Positions 9,019 through 17,552 of a DNA stretch of 64,000 nucleotides are shown piece after piece (the first letter of the stretch is position 1; every line of letters begins with the position of its first letter). A program made the translations under genes and the position numbers. Source of the stretch: Myxococcus stipitatus (GTDB lineage: Bacteria > Myxococcota > Myxococcia > Myxococcales > Myxococcaceae); contig NZ_CP147913.1 in assembly GCF_037414475.1 (NCBI RefSeq), positions 3,410,001-3,474,000 on the forward strand. The letters run 5' to 3'. The notes under the pieces were generated by a model that did not search any database, had not been told where the DNA came from, and saw nothing but the letters and a program-made list of their open reading frames with translations.

Positions 9019-9633
9019 TCAGTTCGCCGTGGAGCCGCGGCTCAACAGTGAACGCATTCGTGACAACCACGGCCTGCGGTGACTGCTGTCGGGCGGGTCG
9101 ATGCGATAGACGGCGACGGGGAGACGGATGTTCTTCATCTCGCCCCGGCCCAGGCGCACGGGAGGAGACGAGAGGAGACCTTCGACCTGGCGGGCCACGG
9201 ACTCGCTGACGTAGAGGGTGCCGGGACGCGCGAGCGCTTCGATTCGGGCGGCCAGGTTGACGCCCTCGCCGAACACGTCGCCATCGCGATGCACCACCAT
9301 GCCCACGTGGACCCCCACGCGCATCACCACGCGGCGGTCGGCGGCCACCGCGCCGTTGCGCGCCTCGAGCGCGCGCTGCAACTCCAGCCCGAAATCCACC
9401 GCGGACGGTCCGCCCTCGAACTCGAGCAGGAAGCCGTCATCGAGCCGCTTCACCTCGCGGCCTCCGTGACGCGGTAGCAGCTCACGGACGAGCAACGCAT
9501 GCTCTTCGCGCACCACTTGTTGGAGCGCTTCATCACGCCAGGACTGACGGACCACGGCCTCGATGCCCGTGAACAGGATGGCCGCCAGTTTTCCCAGCTC
9601 GGGTGCCTCCACCACCATTCGTTCGTCTCCCAT
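9019..9633 (-). CDS. Class III nucleotide cyclase-like domain protein, one metal-site Asp replaced
   Basis: The 204-residue product is almost entirely one adenylate/guanylate cyclase homology domain. The first metal-binding Asp of the usual FTD motif is Gly here (ILFTGIEA, residues 19-26). The second is kept (D66 in LDDGF), as are the Asn and Arg that stabilise the transition state (N126 and R130 in GEGVNLAARIEA). No regulatory domain or membrane helix is seen. Loss of one metal ligand usually abolishes or weakens cyclase activity, so this may be a sensor or pseudo-cyclase. ATG 9633 is used; ATG 9618 is also possible. The long open frame upstream looks non-coding. Confidence 0.8.
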   Translation of the reverse strand: MGDERMVVEAPELGKLAAILFTGIEAVVRQSWRDEALQQVVREEHALLVRELLPRHGGREVKRLDDGFLLEFEGGPSAVDFGLELQRALEARNGAVAADRRVVMRVGVHVGMVVHRDGDVFGEGVNLAARIEALARPGTLYVSESVARQVEGLLSSPPVRLGRGEMKNIRLPVAVYRIDPPDSSHRRPWLSRMRSLLSRGSTAN

Positions 9634-10149
9634 CCCCCCGATGCCGAATGTTGAGAACAATACTCCAGGACGAGGTTTCCGGTCCCAATCAGGCCCCCCG
9701 CCATGGCGAGGACCAGGAACGGACGACCCCTCGCCCTGGGAGGGCGCGGCCATGCCGCGGTGTGTGTGAATCCCTCCCCCTCCCCCCAAGGGCCGCCACG
9801 AGCGCTTCGTCCCAACGGGCGGGCAACTGTGTGGTGGTCGGCAACCCGTGAAAAGGCCCTGTTCAGCCCTATCAGGATAGTTCATCGCTCACGCGGCGCA
9901 AAAACCACCCACGAGGATGGATGGCGCCGTGTCTGACGCACAACGCGATGAGTCAGGTGGGTTTCCGCAACTTGACGCTCGCGGACACATCCGCGTGCGC
10001 GGGCTCCACCCGCGGGCGTGAAACATGCGGCGCGTGGATGCTTGGGTTTCACGTCCTCGGCGCGAGGAAGAGACTCGAGACACCGCGTCAGCGGCGGCCA
10101 TCGTGTATCAAGGTGGCTTGTGTGTCTCGGTGTGGAGAGCGCGGCGGGC
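9634..10149. other. Gene-poor stretch between cyclase-like gene and kinase gene
   Basis: About 516 bases with no convincing gene: the open frames here are short, rich in Arg/Pro/His, and match no family I know. It must contain the promoter of the cyclase-like gene and the 3' end of the kinase transcript. The part around 9850-9890 is less GC-rich than its surroundings. I see no tRNA-like fold, terminator with T-run, or repeat. Confidence 0.5.
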
Positions 10150-11895
10150 TCAGGCGTTGAGCCGCGAGACAGGCGCGGCGCTCGACGTGGAGCCCTCCGC
10201 CGGCGCCGTGGGAGATGGCCGCGAGGATGAGAAGACGGGACGAAGCAGCCAGAGCCCCGCACTCAAGGCCGCGAGCACCGCCACCACCACCGCGACGCGC
10301 ACCCAGCGCTGACGCGAGCCGAGCGAAGCCACCCCATGCGAGGGCGAGCGAATCGTCTCCGGTTCGGGGGGCTCGAGCTCCTCGGGAGCGTGAGGATTCG
10401 CGGCGGCGTGCGGGCTCACCTCGGGAGGACGGGCGAGGACCGGTGACGCGGCGACCGCCGCATCGGGATGAGCCATGGATGCATGCGCGGGAGGACGGGG
10501 GGACAAGACCGGCATCGCGTCGTCCGGCACCGGCGGCGCGAGCGAGACAGGCATGGCCTTGGGGGGAGAGACCCGGACCGATTTCCCGACGAGCCCCGCC
10601 GACGAGGACTCCGGCGCTCGCGAAACATGGCCGTGAGCCGAGACATGCGGTGCATCTGGAGCATGCCGATGCTCACCCGGTGCGCGCTGTCCCTGCGCGG
10701 CATCGCCCCGCATGGGGCGCTGAGCCGCGTCCACGGCGTACACGGCCACGGCGCGCTCGCGAGGCTGTCCATCCGTCGCGTGAGCCACGTGAACAGCAGC
10801 AGCGCGCTCGCGAGGCTGCCCATCCGTCGCGTGCCCCGACTCGTCGCGAGTCGCCCGCTGCCCAGGCTCGGCGGGCCGACGGGGCGCCGCGGGCACGGTG
10901 GGAGGCCGCGACGGCGGAGACGCGATGGGCCGAGGCTGCACCGTCGCCGTGGGGCCCTGCGCCGCGGGCTGTGCGGGCGCGAGCCTGGGGGCGTCCGGAG
11001 GCGGCGTCACCGTCCGCAGCGGAGTCCCCGTCAGCGCCGCGATGAACGCGCTGACATCCGCGAACCGGTCCTCTGGCCGCTTCGCCAGCGCCTTCTCGAT
11101 GGCCCGCACCACGTGCGCCGGCGTCTCCGGAGCCAGCACCGCCAAGGGCTCCGGTGGATCATAGACGATGCGGTAGATGAGCTCCGGCAGGATGCCCTCG
11201 TCCTTGAAGGGCAGCTTGCGCGCCAGCATCTCGTAGACCATGCACCCGAACGAGAAGATGTCCGTGCGCGGGTCCACGTCCTTGTTCTTCCCCGTCGCCT
11301 GCTCCGGGGCCATGTACTGCGGCGTGCCCAGCAGGATGGCGTCCTGCGTCTGCACCGTCTTCGAGTCGATGATTTTCGAGATGCCGAAGTCGAGCAGCTT
11401 CACGTGCTCCACCGGCATCCCCGCCACTTCCATGGGCACCAGGAACACGTTGCCGGGCTTCAAGTCCCGGTGCACCACGCCCGCCCCGTGCGCCGCCTGG
11501 AGCGCGGAGCCCATCTGCCGCGCAATCGAATACACCTCCGCCAACGTCAGCGGCGCGCCCTTGCGCAGCCGCCGCGACAACGGCACCCCGCGCAGGTGCT
11601 CCATCACCAGGAACGGAGAGCCGTCCTCCAGCGCATCGAAGTCGATGACCTCCACGATGTTCGGATGGCCCAACCTGGACGCAATCTCCGCCTCCCGGCG
11701 GAAGCGCAGGTAGACCTCCTTCCCCAACGACGCGTCGTGCCTCAGGACCTTGATGGCCACCTGCCGGCCCGGCAGCCGCAGATGACGCGCCAGGAAGACC
11801 GTGCCCATGCCACCCCGGCCGAGCACGCCTGAAATCTCGTACGTGTCCCTCAGCACCGTTCCGAGGGGGATGTCTTTCGTTGTCGAGGAACTCAT
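10150..11895 (-). CDS. Membrane-anchored Ser/Thr protein kinase with long Pro/Ala-rich linker
   Basis: A Hanks-type kinase of 581 residues: glycine loop GRGGMG (26-31), K49 in VAIKVL, HRDLKPGN (142-149), DFG (169-171) and MAPE (195-198), all intact. The catalytic domain ends near residue 285. A roughly 240-residue low-complexity linker rich in Pro, Ala, His and Arg follows, and it includes a 17-residue unit repeated twice (HATDGQPRERA...). One membrane helix (VRVAVVVAVLAALSAGLWLL) lies close to the C-terminus, with only about 30 residues outside, so it has no sizeable sensor domain. ATG 11895 begins the conserved part; an upstream extension is unlikely. Confidence 0.92.
   Translation of the reverse strand: MSSSTTKDIPLGTVLRDTYEISGVLGRGGMGTVFLARHLRLPGRQVAIKVLRHDASLGKEVYLRFRREAEIASRLGHPNIVEVIDFDALEDGSPFLVMEHLRGVPLSRRLRKGAPLTLAEVYSIARQMGSALQAAHGAGVVHRDLKPGNVFLVPMEVAGMPVEHVKLLDFGISKIIDSKTVQTQDAILLGTPQYMAPEQATGKNKDVDPRTDIFSFGCMVYEMLARKLPFKDEGILPELIYRIVYDPPEPLAVLAPETPAHVVRAIEKALAKRPEDRFADVSAFIAALTGTPLRTVTPPPDAPRLAPAQPAAQGPTATVQPRPIASPPSRPPTVPAAPRRPAEPGQRATRDESGHATDGQPRERAAAVHVAHATDGQPRERAVAVYAVDAAQRPMRGDAAQGQRAPGEHRHAPDAPHVSAHGHVSRAPESSSAGLVGKSVRVSPPKAMPVSLAPPVPDDAMPVLSPRPPAHASMAHPDAAVAASPVLARPPEVSPHAAANPHAPEELEPPEPETIRSPSHGVASLGSRQRWVRVAVVVAVLAALSAGLWLLRPVFSSSRPSPTAPAEGSTSSAAPVSRLNA
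10751..10852. repeat. Tandem 51-bp repeat in the kinase linker
   Basis: Two adjacent copies of a 51-base unit (starting at 10751 and 10802) encode HATDGQPRERAAAVHVA and HATDGQPRERAVAVYAV. The unit is in frame, so copy-number change would lengthen or shorten the linker without breaking the kinase. The right limit is approximate. Confidence 0.75.
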
Positions 11896-12116
11896 GAAAG
11901 GACGGTCTTCACTCCAGAAACCGCATTCTATCCTGGAGCCCCTGACACGCCTTGGCCAGTCACCTGACGCGTTGGCTTGTCCCCATGCCTGGCGGGAATC
12001 CGCGAGGTCACAACCTACCAGCACGTCCCCCTCGGACGCCCGCTATCGACTTCTCACAGCCTGAGGAACCTCGAGCCACCGTCGACAGCTGCCCACGGTG
12101 GCCCCGAGCCGGCGCC

Positions 12117-14195
12117 CTACCTGGCGGGTGAGGCGGGCACTTCGCTGGCGGCGCGCAGCTCACGCGCCACCTGTCCAGCACCGTACACATGCTCCAGGGC
12201 GGCCAGGATGCCGTCCCCGTGCACCGCCACGGCGCGGTTGGTCTCCGGGACGTACCCATAGCGGCCGCCCAGCGAGTGCAGGTTGCCGTCGAAGACGAGC
12301 CCCACCACGCGCCCGTCGCGGTTCACCATGGGGGAGCCAGAGTTGCCGCCGATGATGTCGTTGGTGGTGGCCATGTCGAACGGCGTCGCGTCGGGCACCT
12401 TGCCCCGCGCCTTCAGCCACGAGTCCGGCAGCTTGAAGGGGTCCTTGCCGGTGTGCCGCGCGTACGCGCCGCCGAAGGTGGTGAGCGCCGCCACCGAGCG
12501 GCCGTTCTCCTCCCAGCCCTTCACCTGCCCCGCGTTGAGGCGCAAGGTGAAGGTCGCGTCCGGATAGCCAGAGGTGCCGTACACCGCCAGCCGCGCCTGC
12601 GCGAGCCGCTCGCCGTTGCGCTTGAGCACCGCCTCCACCGTGTCCTCGTAGCGCTTGCGCACCGCGCGCGCCTCCGCGTCCACCTTGCGCGCGAACAGCA
12701 GCATCGGGTCCTTCGACGCCTCCACCGCCGCCTTGCCACCCTCCAGCAGCGCCTGCCGCGTCTTCACGTCGCCCAGCTTCGTGCCGCGCACCAGCGCGCG
12801 GGCCAGTCCCTCGGGGGACTCGGTGCCCAGCACCTGCCGCACGAACGGGTCATCCGCGCCCAGCGTCTCGCGCAGGCGGCCCAGGCCGAACGCCAGCTGC
12901 GCCTCGTCCAGGTCCAGCGCGATGGGCGCCGAGCGCAAGAGCTGCTGACGCAGCGAGGGGAGCTGCGCCTCGGTGTACTCACGCAGGCGCTCCGCGTTGG
13001 GCTTGGGCTGCTCCTCGGCGACGCGCACCAGCTGCCGCGCGATGCCGAACAGCTCCGAGCCGAACGCATCCCCGCCCTCCTTCATGCGGTAGTCGGGCAA
13101 CATGCGGCGGTACGCGTCCAGCGCCTTCGCCGTCTCCTCCCACGCGCCCTCCGTGGCGGCCTTCACCTGGGGATTGGCCTCCACGCGCTGGCGCAGGTCC
13201 GCCTCCTCCTGACGCTTCTGCGAGAGCAGCGACGGGTCCGCCAGCGCCTGGTGACGGCCTCGCAGCGCCTTCAAGCCGTTCTCCACCGCGCGCAGCTTCG
13301 AGCGCGTGGTGCGGTAGCGCTCCGGCGAGCTCGCCGCGAACTCCTTCATCTTGCCGCGCATCTCCGAGAGCATCATCAGCATGTACGGCAGGTTCACATC
13401 GCGCTGGAACTCCAGCTCCGCGACGGTGGCCTTGCGGTCCGTTCCCCCCGGGTGGCCCGAGACGAAGACCAGGTCCCCGTCCTTCGCGCCCTCCTTCGCC
13501 CACGGCAGATAGTCCGGGCTCTTCGCCGGAGCGTTGTCCTTCCACACGCGCATGAAGGCCACGTCGTAGCCGAAGCGCGGGAAGTTGAAGTTGTCCGGGT
13601 CTCCGCCAAACGCGGCCATGGAGAACTCGGGCGCGAACACGAGGCGCACGTCCTGGAAGCGGCGGTACTCGTAGAGGTGATACTTGCCACCGTTGAACAG
13701 CGTCACCACGTCACAGCGCACGTCGGTGGACGTGGCGCACGCGGACTCCACCGCGGACATCTCCTTCTTGAGCGCCGTGTTGAACGCCGCGCCCGTCAGG
13801 CCCTTCGTCGCCGCGTTCATCCGCGCGGTGACGTCCGTCATCTTCACCAACTGGTTGGCCTCCACCTTGGGGCAGCGGCGCTCCTGCGCGGGAGTCCGGG
13901 CGAGGAAGCCCTTCGCCAGCAGGTCCTCCTTGGGCGAGGACAAATCCTCGATACATCCGCGGATGCAGTGGTGATTGGTCATCACCAGGCCCTCGGGGGA
14001 CACGAAGCTGGCGGAACAGCCACCCGCGAGTCTCACCGAGCCCAGCCGGACCTTGTCCAACCACTCCTGCGTGGGCGTGAACCCATGCGCCTTGCTCACC
14101 GTCTCCACGGGAAAAGCGTCATAGGTCCACATACCCTCGTCCGCGGCTGCGGGGAGGGCCATGAGCAAGCCGAGTGCGAGCAATGCACGGTCCAC
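12117..14195 (-). CDS. S46 family dipeptidyl-peptidase (DPP7/DPP11-like)
   Basis: A secreted peptidase of about 692 residues; S46 enzymes are usually near 700. The signal peptide runs ALLALGLLMALPAAADEG and the mature protein starts with GMWTYDAFP, typical of the family. The catalytic His lies in VMTNHHCIRGCIEDLSS and the catalytic Ser in IIGGNSGSPMVNRDGRVVGL, as in chymotrypsin-fold enzymes. It removes dipeptides from the N-termini of oligopeptides in the periplasm or outside, consistent with a predator that feeds on protein. The GTG at 14195 fits the signal peptide and has AAGGA about 9 bases upstream. Confidence 0.94.
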   Translation of the reverse strand: MDRALLALGLLMALPAAADEGMWTYDAFPVETVSKAHGFTPTQEWLDKVRLGSVRLAGGCSASFVSPEGLVMTNHHCIRGCIEDLSSPKEDLLAKGFLARTPAQERRCPKVEANQLVKMTDVTARMNAATKGLTGAAFNTALKKEMSAVESACATSTDVRCDVVTLFNGGKYHLYEYRRFQDVRLVFAPEFSMAAFGGDPDNFNFPRFGYDVAFMRVWKDNAPAKSPDYLPWAKEGAKDGDLVFVSGHPGGTDRKATVAELEFQRDVNLPYMLMMLSEMRGKMKEFAASSPERYRTTRSKLRAVENGLKALRGRHQALADPSLLSQKRQEEADLRQRVEANPQVKAATEGAWEETAKALDAYRRMLPDYRMKEGGDAFGSELFGIARQLVRVAEEQPKPNAERLREYTEAQLPSLRQQLLRSAPIALDLDEAQLAFGLGRLRETLGADDPFVRQVLGTESPEGLARALVRGTKLGDVKTRQALLEGGKAAVEASKDPMLLFARKVDAEARAVRKRYEDTVEAVLKRNGERLAQARLAVYGTSGYPDATFTLRLNAGQVKGWEENGRSVAALTTFGGAYARHTGKDPFKLPDSWLKARGKVPDATPFDMATTNDIIGGNSGSPMVNRDGRVVGLVFDGNLHSLGGRYGYVPETNRAVAVHGDGILAALEHVYGAGQVARELRAASEVPASPAR

Positions 14196-14302
14196 GGGTG
14201 TTCGTCCTTCTGGAAAGCGGTTGAGAACAGCGCCGGTCAACGTGTGCGTGTCGGGAGCATTCCCGAGGGGACCCACGCGGCGCGTCAGGTATGGTGGAGA
14301 CA

Positions 14303-15445
14303 ATGGCCGCGAAGCACCACATCTATCTCGTCCCAGGGTTTTTCGGGTTCATCAACCTGGGCGAGCTTGTCTACTTTGGACACGCGCTCGACTACCTGAA
14401 GGCGGAGCTGGCCCGGCGGGGAATGGGGGAGTCGGAGGTCGTCATCGTCTTGTCGCATCCGACGGCGTCCATCCGGACACGCACGGCAGACCTGCTCAAG
14501 GCGGTCCAGGACACCGCGGGCGGAGATGACGGGCCCATCCATCTGGTGGGGCACTCGACGGGAGGGTTGGACGCACGGCTGTTCGCGAGCCCCGGTGCAC
14601 AGCTCACGGAAGGGCCGGAGCTGGAGCCCTTCGCCCGGCGGGTGCGCTCGGTGGTGACGGTGTCCACGCCGCACGCGGGCACGCCGTTGGCGTCGTTCTT
14701 CCTGGGCCTGTTCGGTCAGCGGCTCTTGAAGCTGCTCTCGCTGTTCACGGTGTATGTGCTGCGCTTCGGGCGTCTGCCGCTGCGAGTGGTGTTCCGCTTC
14801 GGGCACCTGATGTCTCGCGTGGATGACCAACTCGGATGGAAGCAGACCCTGCTGGACCAGCTCTATGACCAGCTGTTGGGAGACTTCTCCTCGGAGCGCC
14901 GCGACGCGGTGGCGAAGTTCCTGAGCGACGTGGGCAACGACACGTCGCTGATTCCACAGCTCACGCCGGAGGGCATCGACCTGTTCAACGCGAGCACCGG
15001 GGACCGCCCCGGCGTGCGCTACGGCTCGGTGGTGACACAAGCCCGTCCGCCCTCGCTGCGCACGCGGTTGTCGGCGGGGCTGGACCCCTACGCGCAGCTC
15101 ACGCACACCATCTATGCGTTCGTGTATGGGCAGACACAAAGAATGCCCCTGACGGCGTTGCCGCCGCATACACCCGCGCAGTCCGCGGCGTTGATACAGG
15201 CGTATGGGGCGATGCCCGGTCCCACCGCGTGTGATGGCATCGTGCCCACGCGCTCACAGGTCTACGGGCGTGTGCTCGCGGCGGTGCGCGCGGACCACCT
15301 GGACGCCATCGGCCACTTCGACCAGCCCGCGCACCAGCCTCCGCACGTGGACTGGCTCATCTCCGGCTCCGGCTTCCGCCGGCCCCAGTTCGAGGCCACG
15401 TGGAAGAGCATCACCGACTTCCTGCTCGAGGACGAGAAGCGCTGA
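14303..15445 (+). CDS. Alpha/beta-hydrolase (lipase-like)
   Basis: The product has about 380 residues with the N-terminal strand HHIYLVPGFFGF, the nucleophile elbow GHSTGG (about 86-91) and TVSTPHAGTPLA, features of triacylglycerol-lipase-like hydrolases. The final part contains CDGIVPTRSQVYG and HLDAIGHFDQ, which fit the acid and His of the triad. No signal peptide, so probably intracellular. ATG 14303 follows GGTGGAG; ATG 14291 would add four residues. Its 3' end overlaps the convergent MocR gene by 35 bases. Substrate unknown; a lipid or polyester is possible. Confidence 0.85.
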   Translation: MAAKHHIYLVPGFFGFINLGELVYFGHALDYLKAELARRGMGESEVVIVLSHPTASIRTRTADLLKAVQDTAGGDDGPIHLVGHSTGGLDARLFASPGAQLTEGPELEPFARRVRSVVTVSTPHAGTPLASFFLGLFGQRLLKLLSLFTVYVLRFGRLPLRVVFRFGHLMSRVDDQLGWKQTLLDQLYDQLLGDFSSERRDAVAKFLSDVGNDTSLIPQLTPEGIDLFNASTGDRPGVRYGSVVTQARPPSLRTRLSAGLDPYAQLTHTIYAFVYGQTQRMPLTALPPHTPAQSAALIQAYGAMPGPTACDGIVPTRSQVYGRVLAAVRADHLDAIGHFDQPAHQPPHVDWLISGSGFRRPQFEATWKSITDFLLEDEKR

Positions 15446-16940
15446 GCCGCGCTGCGGTCCCCCGCGCGGGCGTGAGCAGTCCGCGCAGGGTCTTCACCGC
15501 CGCGCGCAGGCCCGCGGGGCTCGCGCCCGAGAAGCCCAGGAGCAGGCCCCTCTCCGCCGCGCGCCCCAGGTAGAGCGGGGACAACCGCCGGGCCCCCAGG
15601 CGCCGCTCATTCGCGCGAGCGACGAGCGAGGCCTCGTCAATCCCCGAGGCCAGCAGCGCCGTCAGATGCATGCCCGCCTCCGAGGGACCTGGCCGCAGCG
15701 CTTCGATTCCCTCTCGCCGGAGCGCATCCAGCAGCGCGTCACGCCGCTCCGCGTACACCAGCCGCATCTGCCGCAGGTGCGCGGCGTAGTGCCCACCCTC
15801 CATGAAGTCCGCCAGCGCGGCCTGAGGCAAGGAGGGGGCGTGGCCGTCCGTGGCGGCCCTCGCGGAGGTGAAGACCTCCACCAGCGACTCCGGCACGACG
15901 AGGAAGGCGAGCCGCAGCGCGGGGAACATCACCTTGTTGAAGGTCCCCGCGTAGAGCACGCGGCCCGCCAGGTCCATGCCCTGTATCGCCGCGAGCGGCC
16001 GCGTCGCGTAGCGGAACTCGCTGTCGTAGTCGTCCTCGAACAGCCACATCCCGGAGGCCCGCGCATGCTCCAGCAGGGCGAGCCTCCGCGTCAGGCTCAT
16101 CGTCACGCCCAACGGGTACTGATGCGACGGGGTGACATACGCGAGCCGGGCCCGAGGCGCACGCGCCAGCCCCACGTCCACGCGCAGCCCTCCTTCATCC
16201 ACGGGCACCGGATGCAGGCGCGCGCCAGCCGACGCGAAGGCCACGCGCGCGCCGAGATACCCGGGCTCCTCCAGCCACACGTCGTCATCTTCATCGAGGA
16301 GCAGTCGCGCGGTGAGGTCCAGCGCCTGCTGCGTGCTGGAGAAGACGAGGACACGCCGCCAATCACAGCGAACCCCACGCGAGGGGCCCAGGTGCGCGGC
16401 GATGGCCTCGCGCAGGACCCGCAGTCCTCCGGGTGCTCCAGAGGTCATCCGCGCGGGCGCCAACAGGCGCGCCTGTCTGGCCATCGCACGCGCCCATGGC
16501 TTCACGGGGAAGAGCTCCAGCGCGGGCAGGCAGGGCGTGAAGGGGCGCACGTCTTCGGGCTCGGGCGGGAGCACCTCACGCGCCAGGTGCCTGCCAAGCC
16601 GCGACAGTCCGGCTCGCGAGGAAACGCCCCCATTCCGAGCCGGCGCGGCGCGAGGCCGCCGTGCGTGCTCCGGCAAGGCCACCACGCTGCCCGCGCCCAC
16701 CCGCCGCTCCAGGAAGCCCTCCGCGTCCAGCTGCGAGAAGGCGAGCTCCACCGTGCCCCGGGAGACGCCCAGCTCCGAGCAGAGCGTGCGCGTGGACGGC
16801 AAGCGGCTGCGAGGCGCGAGCGTCCCCGAGAGGATGGCCTCGCGCAGCCGCTCGTAGAGCCGCCGGTGGAGCGGCCCTTCTCCCGCTCCCGGGTCCAACG
16901 ACAGGAAAGGCAGGGACACCCCCGCGGAGCGCTTCGGCAT
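15411..16940 (-). CDS. MocR/PdxR-type regulator (GntR DNA-binding domain fused to aminotransferase-like domain)
   Basis: A 509-residue protein. The N-terminal winged helix-turn-helix of the GntR family (LYERLREAILSGTLAPRSRLPSTRTLCSELGVSRGTVELAFSQL) is followed by a fold-type I aminotransferase domain with the PLP lysine in YAGTFNKVMFPALRL, the aspartate/Arg context FEDDYDSEFRY, and YVTPSHQYPLG. Members use PLP or an amino compound as effector rather than catalysing transamination. It is divergent from a rhodanese gene, and the gap carries an inverted repeat that is a candidate operator. The MocR class often controls vitamin B6 or amino-acid genes. Confidence 0.92.
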   Translation of the reverse strand: MPKRSAGVSLPFLSLDPGAGEGPLHRRLYERLREAILSGTLAPRSRLPSTRTLCSELGVSRGTVELAFSQLDAEGFLERRVGAGSVVALPEHARRPRAAPARNGGVSSRAGLSRLGRHLAREVLPPEPEDVRPFTPCLPALELFPVKPWARAMARQARLLAPARMTSGAPGGLRVLREAIAAHLGPSRGVRCDWRRVLVFSSTQQALDLTARLLLDEDDDVWLEEPGYLGARVAFASAGARLHPVPVDEGGLRVDVGLARAPRARLAYVTPSHQYPLGVTMSLTRRLALLEHARASGMWLFEDDYDSEFRYATRPLAAIQGMDLAGRVLYAGTFNKVMFPALRLAFLVVPESLVEVFTSARAATDGHAPSLPQAALADFMEGGHYAAHLRQMRLVYAERRDALLDALRREGIEALRPGPSEAGMHLTALLASGIDEASLVARANERRLGARRLSPLYLGRAAERGLLLGFSGASPAGLRAAVKTLRGLLTPARGTAARLSASRPRAGSR

Positions 16941-16993
16941 GAGCACTCTGTAGCCGTGGCCTCGTCCCACGACAACCCGGGCCCCCGCGAAAA

Positions 16994-17036
16994 TGGTCCA
17001 GTCACCTGTTCCGGAATGGTGCTTTCGCCTGGACCA
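16994..17036. promoter_or_regulatory. Inverted repeat TGGTCCAG-N27-CTGGACCA between MocR gene and rhodanese gene
   Basis: TGGTCCAG (16994-17001) and CTGGACCA (17029-17036) are exact reverse complements, 35 bases apart start to start, in the 141-base divergent gap. MocR regulators are dimers that commonly bind spaced half-sites near their own promoter and that of the divergent gene, so this is a candidate operator. Similarity to TGGTCC-type half-sites is from memory and not checked. Confidence 0.55.
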
Positions 17037-17081
17037 CTCCTGACGCACTGTCCCGGGCCACGCCCCTCACGGAGTCACGTC

Positions 17082-17537
17082 ATGCCCCCCACCAGCACGC
17101 CCTTCTCCTTCGTCCTCGAGACTCCCGCCGCGCCCCCCGAGGAGGCCCACCGCCACTTCCTGGCGAAGCTCTCCGTGGAGACGGACGCCGCCGACCTCCA
17201 CCTGGACCTCGAGCGCGGCAAGCCCGGCATCGTCGTCGTGGACGTCCGCTCACCGGAGGCCTACGCGGAGCGCCACATCCCAGGCGCCTTGAGCCTTCCC
17301 TCGCGGACCATCTCCGAGCACTCGACGGCGCACCTGAACAAGCAGGACGTCATCATCACCTACTGCTGGAGCCCCGGCTGCAACGGCTCCACCAAGGCCG
17401 CCGCGCGGCTGTCCGCGCTGGGCTTCCGCGTGAAGGAGCTCATCGGCGGAATCGAGTACTGGGTGAAGGAGGGCTACCCCACCGGAGGCACGGCGCCCCA
17501 AGGCCAGCCCGTGTACTCCGAGCGTTCACAGCGCTGA
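17082..17537 (+). CDS. Rhodanese-like sulfurtransferase
   Basis: A 151-residue rhodanese domain: VVVDVRSPEAYAERHIPGALSLPSRTI, then the catalytic-loop region YCWSPGCNGSTKAA with Cys at the expected position, and FRVKELIGGIEYWVKEGYP. These proteins transfer sulfur or bind persulfides in the cytoplasm. The ATG at 17082 has GGAG about 7 bases upstream. A much longer open frame continues upstream through the antisense of the MocR gene, but that part is an Arg/Pro-rich shadow. Divergence from the MocR regulator suggests it may be the regulator's target. Confidence 0.88.
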   Translation: MPPTSTPFSFVLETPAAPPEEAHRHFLAKLSVETDAADLHLDLERGKPGIVVVDVRSPEAYAERHIPGALSLPSRTISEHSTAHLNKQDVIITYCWSPGCNGSTKAAARLSALGFRVKELIGGIEYWVKEGYPTGGTAPQGQPVYSERSQR

Positions 17538-17552
17538 GCCCGCCCGCGCCGC

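Noticed and set aside
9889-10312. Several overlapping open frames in the gap before the second kinase
   Set aside because: All are Arg/Pro/Ser-rich in competing frames, without start signals or domains.
12189-14399. 736-residue plus-strand open frame opposite the S46 peptidase
   Set aside because: Composition (Arg, His, Leu, Gln) and lack of any motif mark it as a shadow; the peptidase has full family motifs.
15204-17081. Long plus-strand open frame running into the rhodanese gene
   Set aside because: It is the antisense of the MocR gene and is Arg/Gln/His/Pro-rich with no domain. Only the last 151 residues, from ATG 17082, form a real protein.
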